Source: Oscillospiraceae bacterium
GTDB taxonomy: Bacteria > Bacillota > Clostridia > Oscillospirales > Oscillospiraceae
Length of the DNA stretch: 64,000 bases
Direction of reading: 5' to 3'
Assembly (NCBI GenBank): GCA_017437095.1
Contig: JAFSBW010000026.1
Span: 42,624-106,623 of the forward strand
The number at the start of each line of letters is the position of its first letter. Positions within the stretch are counted from its first letter, which is position 1. The translations under genes and the position numbers were made by a program. Of this stretch, positions 43,501 to 51,114 are shown piece after piece. Below the pieces are notes generated by a model that was not told the origin of the DNA, ran no database searches, and saw only the letters and a program-made list of their open reading frames with translations.

Positions 43501-43847
43501 CGGAAGCCGCCCAGCTCCGCGCCCAAAAAGATCACCCGGTAGCTATGGGTATCCATAGGCAGATCGCCAAGGGGGGAGCTGACGCTGATGCCGTCGGTAA
43601 AGGTATAGCCCTTCAGGTTGATAGGCGGGCCGGGGTTATACAGCTCTATGTAATCGGGATGCTTTCCGTCATTGTCTGCCAGGAGGGTTTCGTTTTTGGC
43701 GCAGAGCTCGGTGATCTGCAGGCCCTGGCCGGAAGCATTCTGGGCAGGCGCGTCCGGCTGGCTGCCGCCGGCGGCCAGCAGCGCCGCAATGACCAAAACC
43801 AGGCACACAAGCAAAGCACCGGCCAATATTATGCTTTTAGATTTCAA
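40548..43847 (-). CDS. Exported CotH-kinase protein with repeated lamin-tail domains
   Basis: A 1099-residue membrane-anchored or secreted protein. An N-terminal hydrophobic helix (residues about 5-28) is followed by four lamin-tail-like beta domains (about 45-150, 185-290, 335-430 and 475-605), each with an ITEL/ISEV...DYIELYN-type motif. A chitobiase-like beta domain (about 630-705) and a CotH kinase-like domain (about 715-1080) follow. The kinase part includes TRIRDEVITSYA and DTDLAM. CotH proteins phosphorylate spore-coat or surface proteins. The start is TTG 43847 behind AGGAGG. Confidence 0.85.
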   Translation of the reverse strand: MKSKSIILAGALLVCLVLVIAALLAAGGSQPDAPAQNASGQGLQITELCAKNETLLADNDGKHPDYIELYNPGPPINLKGYTFTDGISVSSPLGDLPMDTHSYRVIFLGAELGGFRLGAGGGELRLLDSSGAAVAQVSIPALSQDQVLLRQKDGYVTSFEASPGFPNDGAGIAAFREGNYSENMPVRISEVLIANQSSLPDENGRYRDVIELCNASSGPVRLSGWYLSDSVSQRYRFRLPELTLDPGGYLTVYCDGENYLGAGGEIHANFALTQGETLCLTDNLGNYHCVTVQYLGDDVSLALREDGSYSPGAVSLGFVNDAAGADAFAAARLYSDSPLVISEVLLSSAGVPYKGLFQDAVEIYNRSDSPVSTAGWYLTDDARPYRYSLPEGSLAPGECMVIPCSKEVTGFSLSEGETLRLTAPDFRYAPQVICGEGGFGQSMSLRLSADDSSYTFGAITLGYENLPENGDAFEASRQPQALMISEVMPSNTLHLQGASGTACDWVELYNCSGKALELSGYTLADSRAKLQKYPLPQLTLAPGQRICILLSEDAADLPSGYYRLPFSLSASGEGLYLSRQGIVEDYVLLPQLQANTAYGRAPGSSGFSLLASPTPGKANSQTAAVSAPVTALTQPGIYNGVEYLDVTLSAPGTIYYTTNCTVPGRSAQKYTGPIRITKTTVLRVVCYEEGKQASQVTDLTYLLNENDSLGVISVVTAPANLWSEDHGMYVSGPGWTEEYPHYGANYWKYWEYPATISLFDSREEGFTGVPCGLKIFGGYSRANSKKSLACMFRAEYGASALDYPIFGEDGLSSYESIVLRAGGQDTFMTRIRDEVITSYANRELGIPVQKYRPVVVYLNGKYYGIHFVREKINENYVAGNFQVAKEDVDLTYWDGPNSPAYRALLDYARKNDLSQQVHFDYIASQVDLQNYTDYMIAQMWLANTDTANNKFFSTPEHPWTWVLYDTDLAMRNWSHDSAAKHLDASQLRNIDVNSKVLLLRLLQNEEYRDYFLRRTAWQCNQVWVADKLIAHIDALQEQVADTMQKDCKRWNNSYQEWLAYVEQMRSFARRRTPSFLSSLQRYFGLTDQQMSEYGFVLED

Positions 43848-43901
43848 ACCGGCACCTCCTTGCGCCTGGTAAAAGGCTTACTGTTGTGTTTACTAAAGCT
43901 T

Positions 43902-43930
43902 AGTATACCACTTTTTGCCAAACAATGCAA
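43902..43930 (-). promoter_or_regulatory. Promoter of the CotH-domain gene
   Basis: On the minus strand TTGCAT (43930-43925), a 17-base spacer and TATACT (43907-43902) precede the gene by about 55 bases. Confidence 0.65.
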
Positions 43931-43942
43931 TGCGTTTGGGCA

Positions 43943-43978
43943 AAGCAAAAGCCGCCTGTTCCCAAAAGAACAGGCGGC
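43943..43978 (-). terminator. Terminator of the oxidoreductase operon
   Basis: GCCGCCTGTTC (43951-43961) pairs with GAACAGGCGGC (43968-43978). On the minus strand it is followed by TTTTGCTTT. It lies 12 bases after the gamma-subunit stop. Confidence 0.85.
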
Positions 43979-43990
43979 ATATTGTTTTGT

Positions 43991-44527
43991 TTAGCCTTCG
44001 TAGTTGTAGCCTGCTTCCAGAGCCTTGATGTTGATGTCGATCAGCTCTGCGCGCTTGGCGGAAACGATCTTTTTCATAACATCTACCATGTTCTCAAAGC
44101 TTACAGCCCCGGTCTCCTTGATCATCTTGCCAAGAATGATCATGTTGGCAAGGGTGGGGATGCCGGCATCGGCAGCCATCTTGGTGGCAGGGATGTAGTA
44201 GGCATCGATATCGGTGCGCTGAGCCTTGCGGCCGATCAGGGTAGAATCGATGAACACCTTGCCGCCGGAAACTACCGCGTTTTCGTACTTGTCGAAAGAG
44301 GGCAGGTTCATGGCGATCAGGGCATCGGGGGTGGATACGATGGGGCTGCCTACGGGATCATCGCTGATGATGATGGAGCAGTTGGCAGTGCCGCCGCGCA
44401 TTTCCGGGCCGTAGCTGGGAAGCCAGGAAACCTGCTTGTCCTCCAGCATGCCCTTGTAGGCAAGGAACTTACCGGCGAACAGAACGCCCTGGCCGCCGAA
44501 ACCGGCGATCAAAATCTGAGTGGTCAT
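43991..44527 (-). CDS. 2-oxoacid:ferredoxin oxidoreductase, gamma subunit
   Basis: A 178-residue subunit of a four-part 2-oxoacid:ferredoxin oxidoreductase. The family start ILIAGFGGQGVLFAGKFLA is clear, as is WLPSYGPEMRGGTANCSI. It carries no cofactor of its own and completes the active-site core with alpha and beta. Its ATG overlaps the beta-subunit stop (TAATG). The order delta-alpha-beta-gamma and the ilvE neighbour favour the branched-chain (VOR) type over the 2-oxoglutarate (KOR) type. Confidence 0.92.
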   Translation of the reverse strand: MTTQILIAGFGGQGVLFAGKFLAYKGMLEDKQVSWLPSYGPEMRGGTANCSIIISDDPVGSPIVSTPDALIAMNLPSFDKYENAVVSGGKVFIDSTLIGRKAQRTDIDAYYIPATKMAADAGIPTLANMIILGKMIKETGAVSFENMVDVMKKIVSAKRAELIDINIKALEAGYNYEG

Positions 44528-45282
44528 TACTTGCCCTCCTTTTCTGCGCTTCTATCCTTGTAAACGCCCAGAGGATAGTAGGGGATCATCTTTTCTTCTA
44601 CCCACTGCAGAGCCTTGCTGGGAGTCATACCCCAGTTGGTGGGGCAGGAGGAAACCACTTCGATCAGGCTGAAACCCTTGCCCTCTACCTGATTCTGGAA
44701 TGCCTTCTTGATGGCCTTCTTGGCCTTGTTGACATTCTTTACATTGTTTACGGCAACCCGCTCGATGTACTGGGGGCCATCCAGGGTAGCGAGCATCTCG
44801 GAAACGCGGATGGGGAAGCCTGCGGTAGCGGTATCACGGCCGTAGGGAGAGGTCTGGGTCACCTGGCCGGGGAGGCTGGTGGGGGCCATCTGGCCGCCGG
44901 TCATGCCGTAGATGGCATTGTTTACAAAGATGATGGTAATATTCTCGCCACGGGTAGCGGCGTGAACAGTTTCCGCCATGCCGATGGAAGCCAGGTCGCC
45001 ATCGCCCTGGTAGGTAAATACGATGTTTTCCGGCAGAGCCCGCTTCAGGCCGGTAGCCACAGCGGGAGCGCGGCCGTGGGCTGCTTCTACCATATCGCAG
45101 GCGAAGTAGTCGTAAGCCATAACGGCGCAGCCAACGGGAGCAACGCCAACGGTCTTGCCTTCGATGCCCAGCTCGTCAATGGCTTCTGCCACCAGGCGGT
45201 GGATAATGCCGTGGGTACAGCCGGGGCAGTAGTGCAGAGGCGCATCGGTAAGCGCCTTGGGCTTTTGGAATACGATTGCCAT
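44527..45282 (-). CDS. 2-oxoacid:ferredoxin oxidoreductase, thiamine-diphosphate (beta) subunit
   Basis: A 251-residue subunit that binds thiamine diphosphate: GDGDLASIGMAETVHA and FVNNAIYGMTGGQM form the ThDP motif. HYCPGCTHGIIHRL near the start holds the CPGC pattern of the family. With alpha it decarboxylates 2-oxoacids or, in reverse with reduced ferredoxin, carboxylates acyl-CoA. It starts one base after the alpha stop. Substrate choice (2-oxoisovalerate or 2-oxoglutarate) cannot be read from sequence alone. Confidence 0.93.
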   Translation of the reverse strand: MAIVFQKPKALTDAPLHYCPGCTHGIIHRLVAEAIDELGIEGKTVGVAPVGCAVMAYDYFACDMVEAAHGRAPAVATGLKRALPENIVFTYQGDGDLASIGMAETVHAATRGENITIIFVNNAIYGMTGGQMAPTSLPGQVTQTSPYGRDTATAGFPIRVSEMLATLDGPQYIERVAVNNVKNVNKAKKAIKKAFQNQVEGKGFSLIEVVSSCPTNWGMTPSKALQWVEEKMIPYYPLGVYKDRSAEKEGK

Positions 45283-45283
45283 G

Positions 45284-46348
45284 TTACTTGCCCTCCTTTG
45301 CCATGTTGCGGATAGACTCCAGAACCTGCTCCGGAGTGGGGATCATGCCGCCGGTGCGGTTGCAAAGCACTACGGGCTTCTTGCACTCGGTAGCCAGGCG
45401 CACATCCTCGATCATCTGGCCCATAGAAAGCTCTACGGAGATGAAGCCCTTAACCTTGTCAGCGGCCTGCGCCAGGGGAGCCTTGGGGAAGGGCCACAGG
45501 GTGATGGGGCGGATCAGGCCTACCTTGATGCCCTCCTTACGGGCGGCTACTACGGCGTTCTTGGAAACACGGGCAGCAATGCCGAAAGCAACAACGCAGA
45601 TATCGGCGTCGTCCATCATAAAGCTTTCGTACAGGCACTCGTTTTCCTCAATGACCTTGTAGCGCTCATAGCGCTCAAAGTTCTTCTGCTCCAGCTGCTC
45701 AGGCACCAGGTACAGAGAGTTGATGATATTGTGCTTGCGCTTGCACTGGGTGCCGGTAACGGCCCAGGGCTTTTCGGCCTTTTCAGGCTCGGAAATGCCG
45801 CTCAGGTCTACGGGCTCCATCATCTGGCCCATAGTGCCGTCGGCCAGCAGCATGGCGGGCACCAGGTACTTTTCGCTCAGGTCGAAAGCCTTGGCGGTGA
45901 GGTCGGCCATTTCCTGCACGCTGGAGGGAGCCAGCACGATCAGCCGGTAGTCGCCATGGCCGCCGCCCTTGGTGGCCTGGAAATAGTCGCTCTGGCTGGG
46001 CTGAATGCCGCCGAGACCCGGGCCGCCGCGCTGCACATTGATGATCAGCGCGGGCAGATCAGCGCCGGCGATGTAAGAGATGCCCTCCTGCTTCAGGGAA
46101 ACTCCGGGGGAGGAGGAAGAGGTCATAACCCGCTTGCCGGTACCGGCAACGCCGTAGACCATGTTGATCGCCGCAACCTCGCTTTCAGCCTGCAGGAATA
46201 CGCCGCCGATCTTGGGCATGCGCTTTGCCATATAGGCGGCAAGCTCGGTTTGAGGCGTGATAGGATAGCCAAAATAATGGCGGCAGCCTGCCCGGATGGC
46301 GGCTTCGGCAATGGCTTCATTGCCCTTCATCAATACTTTTTCACCCAT
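45284..46348 (-). CDS. vorB: 2-oxoacid:ferredoxin oxidoreductase, alpha subunit (VorB-like)
   Basis: A 354-residue subunit with the pyrimidine-binding and C-terminal domains of the family: KGNEAIAEAAIRAGCRHYFG, GYPITPQTELA, and SSSSPGVSLKQEGISYIAGA. The motif set matches proteins named 3-methyl-2-oxobutanoate dehydrogenase subunit VorB. It is followed by the ThDP subunit and preceded by the ferredoxin subunit. The start follows TGAGGTAAC. Confidence 0.85.
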   Translation of the reverse strand: MGEKVLMKGNEAIAEAAIRAGCRHYFGYPITPQTELAAYMAKRMPKIGGVFLQAESEVAAINMVYGVAGTGKRVMTSSSSPGVSLKQEGISYIAGADLPALIINVQRGGPGLGGIQPSQSDYFQATKGGGHGDYRLIVLAPSSVQEMADLTAKAFDLSEKYLVPAMLLADGTMGQMMEPVDLSGISEPEKAEKPWAVTGTQCKRKHNIINSLYLVPEQLEQKNFERYERYKVIEENECLYESFMMDDADICVVAFGIAARVSKNAVVAARKEGIKVGLIRPITLWPFPKAPLAQAADKVKGFISVELSMGQMIEDVRLATECKKPVVLCNRTGGMIPTPEQVLESIRNMAKEGK

Positions 46349-46358
46349 GATTGTTACC

Positions 46359-46565
46359 TCACTTTTCTACGGTGATCACGCAGTCGGGGCACATGGTAGC
46401 GCAGAAGGCGCAGGCGATGCACTTTTCCTGATCGGTGATCTCAGCGGGGGAATGGCCCTTGGCATTGAGCTTATCCTTGGAAAGGACGATCAGCTTCTTG
46501 GGGCAGGCGTCCACACACAGGCCGCAGCCCTTGCAAAGGTCGGAATTAAAGGTTACTTTTGCCAT
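46359..46565 (-). CDS. 2-oxoacid:ferredoxin oxidoreductase, ferredoxin (delta) subunit
   Basis: A 68-residue two-cluster ferredoxin with motifs CKGCGLCVDACP and CIACAFCATMCP, each binding one 4Fe-4S cluster. It passes electrons between the oxidoreductase core and free ferredoxin. It is ten bases before the alpha gene and directly after the ATPase gene. Confidence 0.93.
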   Translation of the reverse strand: MAKVTFNSDLCKGCGLCVDACPKKLIVLSKDKLNAKGHSPAEITDQEKCIACAFCATMCPDCVITVEK

Positions 46566-46566
46566 T

Positions 46567-47229
46567 TTAATTCTCCTTTATGTCATAGTATTTTTCCTGT
46601 AGGTTTAGGGGGAAATAGCCGCCCTCCCGGGGGCAAAGATCGGCACGGGCCGAAGTAAACAAAACAGGCAGGCCGGAAAGCCGGGAAAGCTCCTGGGCCT
46701 TTTGGGCAGTTGCTTCAATGTCTGCCAGGGTGGTCAAGCCCCCCAGGTTGGAGTTGTTGACGATGGCGGAAAAGGGGATGCCGCCGGCAATTTCAATTTC
46801 CCGCATGACCTCCAGAGCATCCTGGGGCGTCTGAGTCAGGGGGCGGTAGAAATTGGCTACGAAGATCATTTCGTAATCGTTTTCTTCCAGAATGTAGGGG
46901 GTATAGCGGCCCAGGGCGTATGCGCCCCGGTCATCCCCGCCCACATCCAGCACGGCGTAGCAATCCCGGCGCTGCACCAGGCTGTAAAGCTCCTGGGGCA
47001 GGGCAGGAAGATCCACATTGGAGTTGGCAAAGGCGGGGGAAATCAGGGGGATGCCCGCCGCTTCCAGCTCCTTGGCGGAGTCTTTGGTGCGGAAATAGGG
47101 GTTTACAATGTCCAGATCCGCAATCTTTACGCTGCTGCGCTCTTTCTTCAGAGCCAGGGCGTAATTTACGGCGATGTTGGTCTTGCCGCTGCCGTAGTGG
47201 CCGGCAAAGATAGTTACCCGCTTAGCCAT
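46567..47229 (-). CDS. P-loop ATPase linked to the 2-oxoacid oxidoreductase
   Basis: A 220-residue SIMIBI-type ATPase. Walker A is GHYGSGKTNIAVNYA, followed by KIADLDIVNPYFRTKD (switch I-like) and VLDVGGDDRGAYALG (Walker B-like). It resembles ParA/MinD- or CooC-like maturation ATPases and is often found next to oxidoreductase genes in Clostridia. It overlaps ilvE by eight bases and lies one base before the ferredoxin gene. A role in assembling iron-sulfur clusters or the complex is inference. Confidence 0.75.
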   Translation of the reverse strand: MAKRVTIFAGHYGSGKTNIAVNYALALKKERSSVKIADLDIVNPYFRTKDSAKELEAAGIPLISPAFANSNVDLPALPQELYSLVQRRDCYAVLDVGGDDRGAYALGRYTPYILEENDYEMIFVANFYRPLTQTPQDALEVMREIEIAGGIPFSAIVNNSNLGGLTTLADIEATAQKAQELSRLSGLPVLFTSARADLCPREGGYFPLNLQEKYYDIKEN

Positions 47230-48304
47230 TGCAAACGAACTGAGTCCAGCCGAACTTGTCTTCTACCTTGCCCCACTGGATGCCGGTAAGCTGGTCATAC
47301 AGCTTCTGGGCTACGGGGCCGATCTCACCCCCGCAAAGAGTATAGGAGTTGCCCTGGTAGAACAGCTGGCCGATGGGGGAAACAACGGCGGCAGTGCCGG
47401 TGCCCCATGCTTCTTCCAAGCTGCCGTCAGCAGCGGCGGCGAAGAGCTCGTCTACGGAGATCTTCCGCTCCTCTACCTCGAAGCCCCAATCCTTCAGCAG
47501 CTCCAGGCAGCTCTTGCGGGTAATGCCGGGCAGGATAGAGCCGGAAGCCAGGCTGGGAGTTACGATCTTGCCGGCGATCTTGAACATAACATTCATAGCG
47601 CCAACTTCTTCGATGTACTTCTGCTCAACGCCGTCCAGCCAAAGCACCTGGGTGTAGCCCTTTTCTTCAGCCCGCTGGCCGGCCCGCAGGGAAGCGGCGT
47701 AGTTGCCGCCGCACTTGGCGTAGCCGGTGCCGCCGCGGACGGCGCGCACATCGGTGGATTCGATGGCGATCTTAACGGGGTTGATGCCCTCGGCGTAGTA
47801 AGCGCCAACGGGGGAGCAGATCACTACGAAGGTAGCGTTCTTAACGGCGTGAACGCCCAGGTGGGGGTCATTGCCGAAGAGGTAGGGGCGCAGGTAAAGG
47901 GAAGTGCCCTCGCTGTGAGGCACCCAATCCTTTTCCAGCTCTACCAGGGTGTTCAGAATGTCCAGGCACCCTTCCTCGTCCAGCTCCGGTAGGCAAAGGC
48001 GCTCGGCAGAGCGGTTCAGGCGGCGTACATTCTCCATGGGGCGGAACAGGCCGATGCTGCCGTCAGCGCGGCGGTAGGCCTTCATGCCCTCGAAGATCTC
48101 AGCGCCGTAGTGCAGCACGGTGGAGGCGGGGTGGATGCTCAGGGGGCCGAAGGGAACGATGCGGCCGTCATGCCAGCCCTTATCGGTGCTGTAGTCCATG
48201 ATAAACATGTGGTCGGTAAACACCTTGCCGAAACCCAGCTTGCTTTCGTCAGCAGGCTTTTCCTTGGGGCAGGCGGTCTTGGTAACGGAAATTTCGTATT
48301 TCAT
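47222..48304 (-). CDS. ilvE: Branched-chain amino-acid aminotransferase
   Basis: A 360-residue fold-type IV, PLP-dependent transaminase. GAEIFEGMKAYRRADG and GTGYAKCGGNYAASLRAG are typical of the BCAT II group. The PLP lysine lies in the QVLWLDGVEQKYIEEVG stretch, and the C-terminal GTGTAAVVSPIG is conserved. It interconverts Val, Leu, Ile and their 2-oxoacids. ATG 48304 follows GGGAG; an in-frame start 15 bases earlier has none. It lies in the same direction between an acyl-CoA synthetase and the oxidoreductase genes. Confidence 0.93.
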   Translation of the reverse strand: MKYEISVTKTACPKEKPADESKLGFGKVFTDHMFIMDYSTDKGWHDGRIVPFGPLSIHPASTVLHYGAEIFEGMKAYRRADGSIGLFRPMENVRRLNRSAERLCLPELDEEGCLDILNTLVELEKDWVPHSEGTSLYLRPYLFGNDPHLGVHAVKNATFVVICSPVGAYYAEGINPVKIAIESTDVRAVRGGTGYAKCGGNYAASLRAGQRAEEKGYTQVLWLDGVEQKYIEEVGAMNVMFKIAGKIVTPSLASGSILPGITRKSCLELLKDWGFEVEERKISVDELFAAAADGSLEEAWGTGTAAVVSPIGQLFYQGNSYTLCGGEIGPVAQKLYDQLTGIQWGKVEDKFGWTQFVCNG

Positions 48305-48343
48305 AACAATTTCTCCCATCTTGATAGATTTTTGAAGGATCGG

Positions 48344-48409
48344 CGGACGAGCAATGCTCGCCCCTGCTGTGCAGTTCGGAGCGTGTAGGGGCGATTCACG
48401 AATCGCCCG
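48344..48409. repeat. Two intergenic palindromes between acyl-CoA synthetase and ilvE
   Basis: CGAGC(AAT)GCTCG with CCCCT at its edge (48344-48366) and TGTAGGGGCGATTC(A)CGAATCGCCCG (48384-48409) face each other. Both belong to the TAGGGG-edge repeat family. They fill the 114-base gap within the putative operon and could act as an mRNA processing or stabilising site. Confidence 0.65.
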
Positions 48410-48418
48410 TTAACAAAT

Positions 48419-50716
48419 TTACAGCTTATTTCTCTGGATCTTGCCGCTGGCAGTTTTGGGAAGCTCATCCCGGAATACCACCACACGGGGGTATTTATAA
48501 GGCGCGGTATGGCTCTTAACATAGCTCTGGATCTCTTTTGCCAGCTCCGGCGTGCCCTGAGTGCCCTTAACCAGCACGATGCTGGCCTTGACCACCTGGC
48601 CGCGGACCTCATCCGGCATGGCGGAAACGCCGCATTCCAGAACATAGGGAAGCTCCATGATCACATTTTCGATCTCGAACGGCCCGATGCGGTAGCCGCT
48701 GGACTTGATCACATCGTCTACCCGGCCCACATACCAGAAGTAGCCGTCCTCATCCCGCCAGGCGGTATCGCCGGTGTGGTAGTAGCCGCCGGCGCGGGTC
48801 TCGGCTGTCTTTTCCTCGTCTTCAAAGTAGCCGGTGGTCAGGCCGCAGGGGCTGCCGTGCTTGATGTTGAACACGATCTCGCCAACCTCGCCCACGGGAA
48901 CATCCTTGCCGTCGCCATCCACCAGGTGGATATCGTACAGGGGAACGGGCTTGCCCATAGAGCCCAGGCGGCTCTTGGTGCCTGCCAGGTTTGCCAGGGC
49001 AACCGTAGTTTCGCTCTGGCCGAAGCCTTCCATGATCTGCAGGCCCGTGGCCTTTTCAAACTGGCGGAACACCTCGGGGTTGAGGGCTTCGCCGGCGGTG
49101 GTCATATGCTCGATGGAAGATAGGTCGAAACGGCTCAGATCCTGCTTGATCATCATACGCAGGATGGTAGGCGGGGCGCAGAAGGTAGTAATATTGTACT
49201 TTGCGAACATGGGGAGGATGTCGCTGGCGTCGAAGCGGTCAAAGTCGTAAACGAACAGGCCGCCCTCGCACAGCCACTGGCCGTAGAGCTTGCCCCAGGC
49301 TGCCTTGGCCCAGCCGGTGTCGGCGATGGTAAGGTGCAGGCCCTCGGGGTTGACGCAGTGCCAATATTTGGCGGTAATAAAGTGGCCCAGGGGGTAGCGG
49401 TAGTTGTGCATGGCCAGCTTGGGGTTGCCGGTAGTGCCGGAGGTAAAGTACATGAGCATCAGATCGTCGCCGCAGGGGGCGTCCTCCGGCCGGTGAAGCT
49501 TGCGGGTAAAGAGGGCGTATTCTTCGTCAAAGCTTCGCCAGCCCTCCCGGCTGCCGTTGACGATGACCTTAATGGGAGCGATCTCGGCGTTCAGGGCCGC
49601 CTTATCCATCTCATCAGGCACATTGTCGTCGCCGGTGCAGATGACCATTTTTACATGGGCCTTGTTCAGCCGGTAGGTCATGTCATGCTCTTTGAGCTGG
49701 TTGGTGGCGGGGATGGCTACCGCGCCCAGCTTATGTAGACCCAGCATGGCAAACCAGAACTGGTAGTGCCGCTTCAGGATCAGCATGACCTTGTCGCCCT
49801 TGCCGATGCCCAGGGATCTAAAGTAGTTGGCAGCCTGGGCGGAATGCTGCTTCATGTCCTTAAAGGTGAAGCGCCGCTCGGTGCCGTCCTTGCTGATATG
49901 TACCATGGCCAGCTTGTTGGGCTTTTCCCGGCCCAGCCGGTCGATCACATCGAAGGCAAAGTTGAAATTGTCCTCGCCCTGGAAGCTGATGGCTTTGAGT
50001 ACGCCGTTTTCATCCTCGGTGGGGATGCAGTAGTCCTCCCAAACCCGGTGGATGCTCTTGTCTTCCTTTTTGCGAACGGGAGCAAAGGTAACATCCTTGC
50101 TTTCGGCATGGACGATCTTGCTCATGGGCTCGGAGTTGGGGTTTAAAACGAAGGCGTAAAATTCGCAATCCGCTCCGTCTACGGCGATCATGCCGTGGGG
50201 GATGGAGGAATCGTAGTAGATAGAGTCGCCCGCGCGAAGGATCTCCACATGGCCGCCGATCTGCACCTTCAAAGAGCCGCTCATGACCACATCGCATTCC
50301 TGGCCGTCGTGGCTGGTAAGCTCAATGGGCTTGCTCTGAGCCAGGGGATCGTACTGGGAAAGCACATACAGCGGCTCCGCGATACGGTTTTTGAACGCCG
50401 CCGCCATGTTGTAATAGGTCATGCCGTGAGCCTTCTGGATCTGCTGGCCGCCGCCTCTGCGGGTAACGGTGTAGCCCGCCAGACGGGGGGAAGTACCCTC
50501 GATAATATCGGTAACGTCCACATCCAGCGCCTGGGCGCAGCGGTAGAGAAAGGCAAAGTTTAAATCGCTCTTGCCGCTTTCGCAGGCGATGTATTCATTT
50601 ATGGAAACGCCGGTCTTTTGGGCCATTTCCTCCACAGAAAGGCCAATATCCTCACGCAGGGTGCGGATACGCTGGGCCATTTCCTGCAGCTTAAATTCCA
50701 ATGTGCCGTTGGGCAT
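48419..50716 (-). CDS. Acyl-CoA synthetase with N-terminal XRE and cupin domains (Val T-box controlled)
   Basis: A 765-residue fusion. Residues about 8-68 form a Cro/C1 helix-turn-helix (GLSVEEMAQKTGVSINEYIA). Residues about 120-190 form a cupin (VVMSGSLKVQIGGHVEILRA). Residues about 215-765 form a medium-chain-type acyl-CoA synthetase with YFTSGTTGNPK, YHTGDTAWRDEDGYFWYVGR and the adenylation lysine in PKTASGKIQRNKL. It likely activates a short branched acid such as isobutyrate. ATG 50716 follows GGAGG; the longer frame upstream runs through the T-box leader and is not coding. It heads the operon leading to ilvE and the oxidoreductase. Confidence 0.88.
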   Translation of the reverse strand: MPNGTLEFKLQEMAQRIRTLREDIGLSVEEMAQKTGVSINEYIACESGKSDLNFAFLYRCAQALDVDVTDIIEGTSPRLAGYTVTRRGGGQQIQKAHGMTYYNMAAAFKNRIAEPLYVLSQYDPLAQSKPIELTSHDGQECDVVMSGSLKVQIGGHVEILRAGDSIYYDSSIPHGMIAVDGADCEFYAFVLNPNSEPMSKIVHAESKDVTFAPVRKKEDKSIHRVWEDYCIPTEDENGVLKAISFQGEDNFNFAFDVIDRLGREKPNKLAMVHISKDGTERRFTFKDMKQHSAQAANYFRSLGIGKGDKVMLILKRHYQFWFAMLGLHKLGAVAIPATNQLKEHDMTYRLNKAHVKMVICTGDDNVPDEMDKAALNAEIAPIKVIVNGSREGWRSFDEEYALFTRKLHRPEDAPCGDDLMLMYFTSGTTGNPKLAMHNYRYPLGHFITAKYWHCVNPEGLHLTIADTGWAKAAWGKLYGQWLCEGGLFVYDFDRFDASDILPMFAKYNITTFCAPPTILRMMIKQDLSRFDLSSIEHMTTAGEALNPEVFRQFEKATGLQIMEGFGQSETTVALANLAGTKSRLGSMGKPVPLYDIHLVDGDGKDVPVGEVGEIVFNIKHGSPCGLTTGYFEDEEKTAETRAGGYYHTGDTAWRDEDGYFWYVGRVDDVIKSSGYRIGPFEIENVIMELPYVLECGVSAMPDEVRGQVVKASIVLVKGTQGTPELAKEIQSYVKSHTAPYKYPRVVVFRDELPKTASGKIQRNKL

Positions 50717-50742
50717 GGGGGAAAACCTCCTTGAAGCTATGA

Positions 50743-50997
50743 GAAAAGCAGAAAGGCCCGTCTCAAAGCAGAAATCTTTGAGACGGGCCTGTAACCCGCG
50801 GTACCACTCAAATTGCGCGCGGCAGCGCGCCACTCGTTCGCTTTTACGCAGCGCATACGGGAAGGCTCTACTGGGGCAGGCCCGTTCTTCCTTCCGGCTC
50901 AAAAGCGACAGCAGGAGTTTTTTCGCAGCGGCTTGCACCAAACGCCGCCTCTCTGGAACGAAAAGCAACCCATGCCCTCTTTATCAACGCCTTTTAT
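50743..50997 (-). promoter_or_regulatory. T-box riboswitch, specifier GTC (Val)
   Basis: On the minus strand the leader has a Stem I with AGAGAG and TTTGGTGCAAG, the T-box GGTACCGCGGG (50806-50795 strand-reversed) and a terminator pairing 50754-50768 with 50776-50790, followed by T-rich DNA. The triplet five bases before the kink-turn TGAG is GTC (50909-50907), a valine codon. The two other leaders give ATC and CTC at the same spacing. Uncharged tRNA-Val should prevent termination and switch on the synthetase. Confidence 0.88.
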
Positions 50998-51003
50998 GCC
51001 AAG

Positions 51004-51033
51004 ATTATATCACATGTGCATAAATTCTGTCAA
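51004..51033 (-). promoter_or_regulatory. Promoter of the Val T-box operon
   Basis: TTGACA (51033-51028), an 18-base spacer and TATAAT (51009-51004) match the consensus at all positions. The gap 51034-51114 to the next gene holds no clear terminator. Confidence 0.85.
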
Positions 51034-51114
51034 TATTATTTTGTAATTTTCACCAAAACATTTGCGCTTCAGCGGCGGACAATCTCTGCGGGGGTACCGA
51101 CCCCAAAATAAGCC

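Noticed and set aside
50717-50968. An 84-codon N-terminal extension of the acyl-CoA synthetase at 48419.
   Set aside because: It translates through the T-box, its terminator and the Stem I region. The ATG at 50716 has a good ribosome site and matches the start of the XRE domain.
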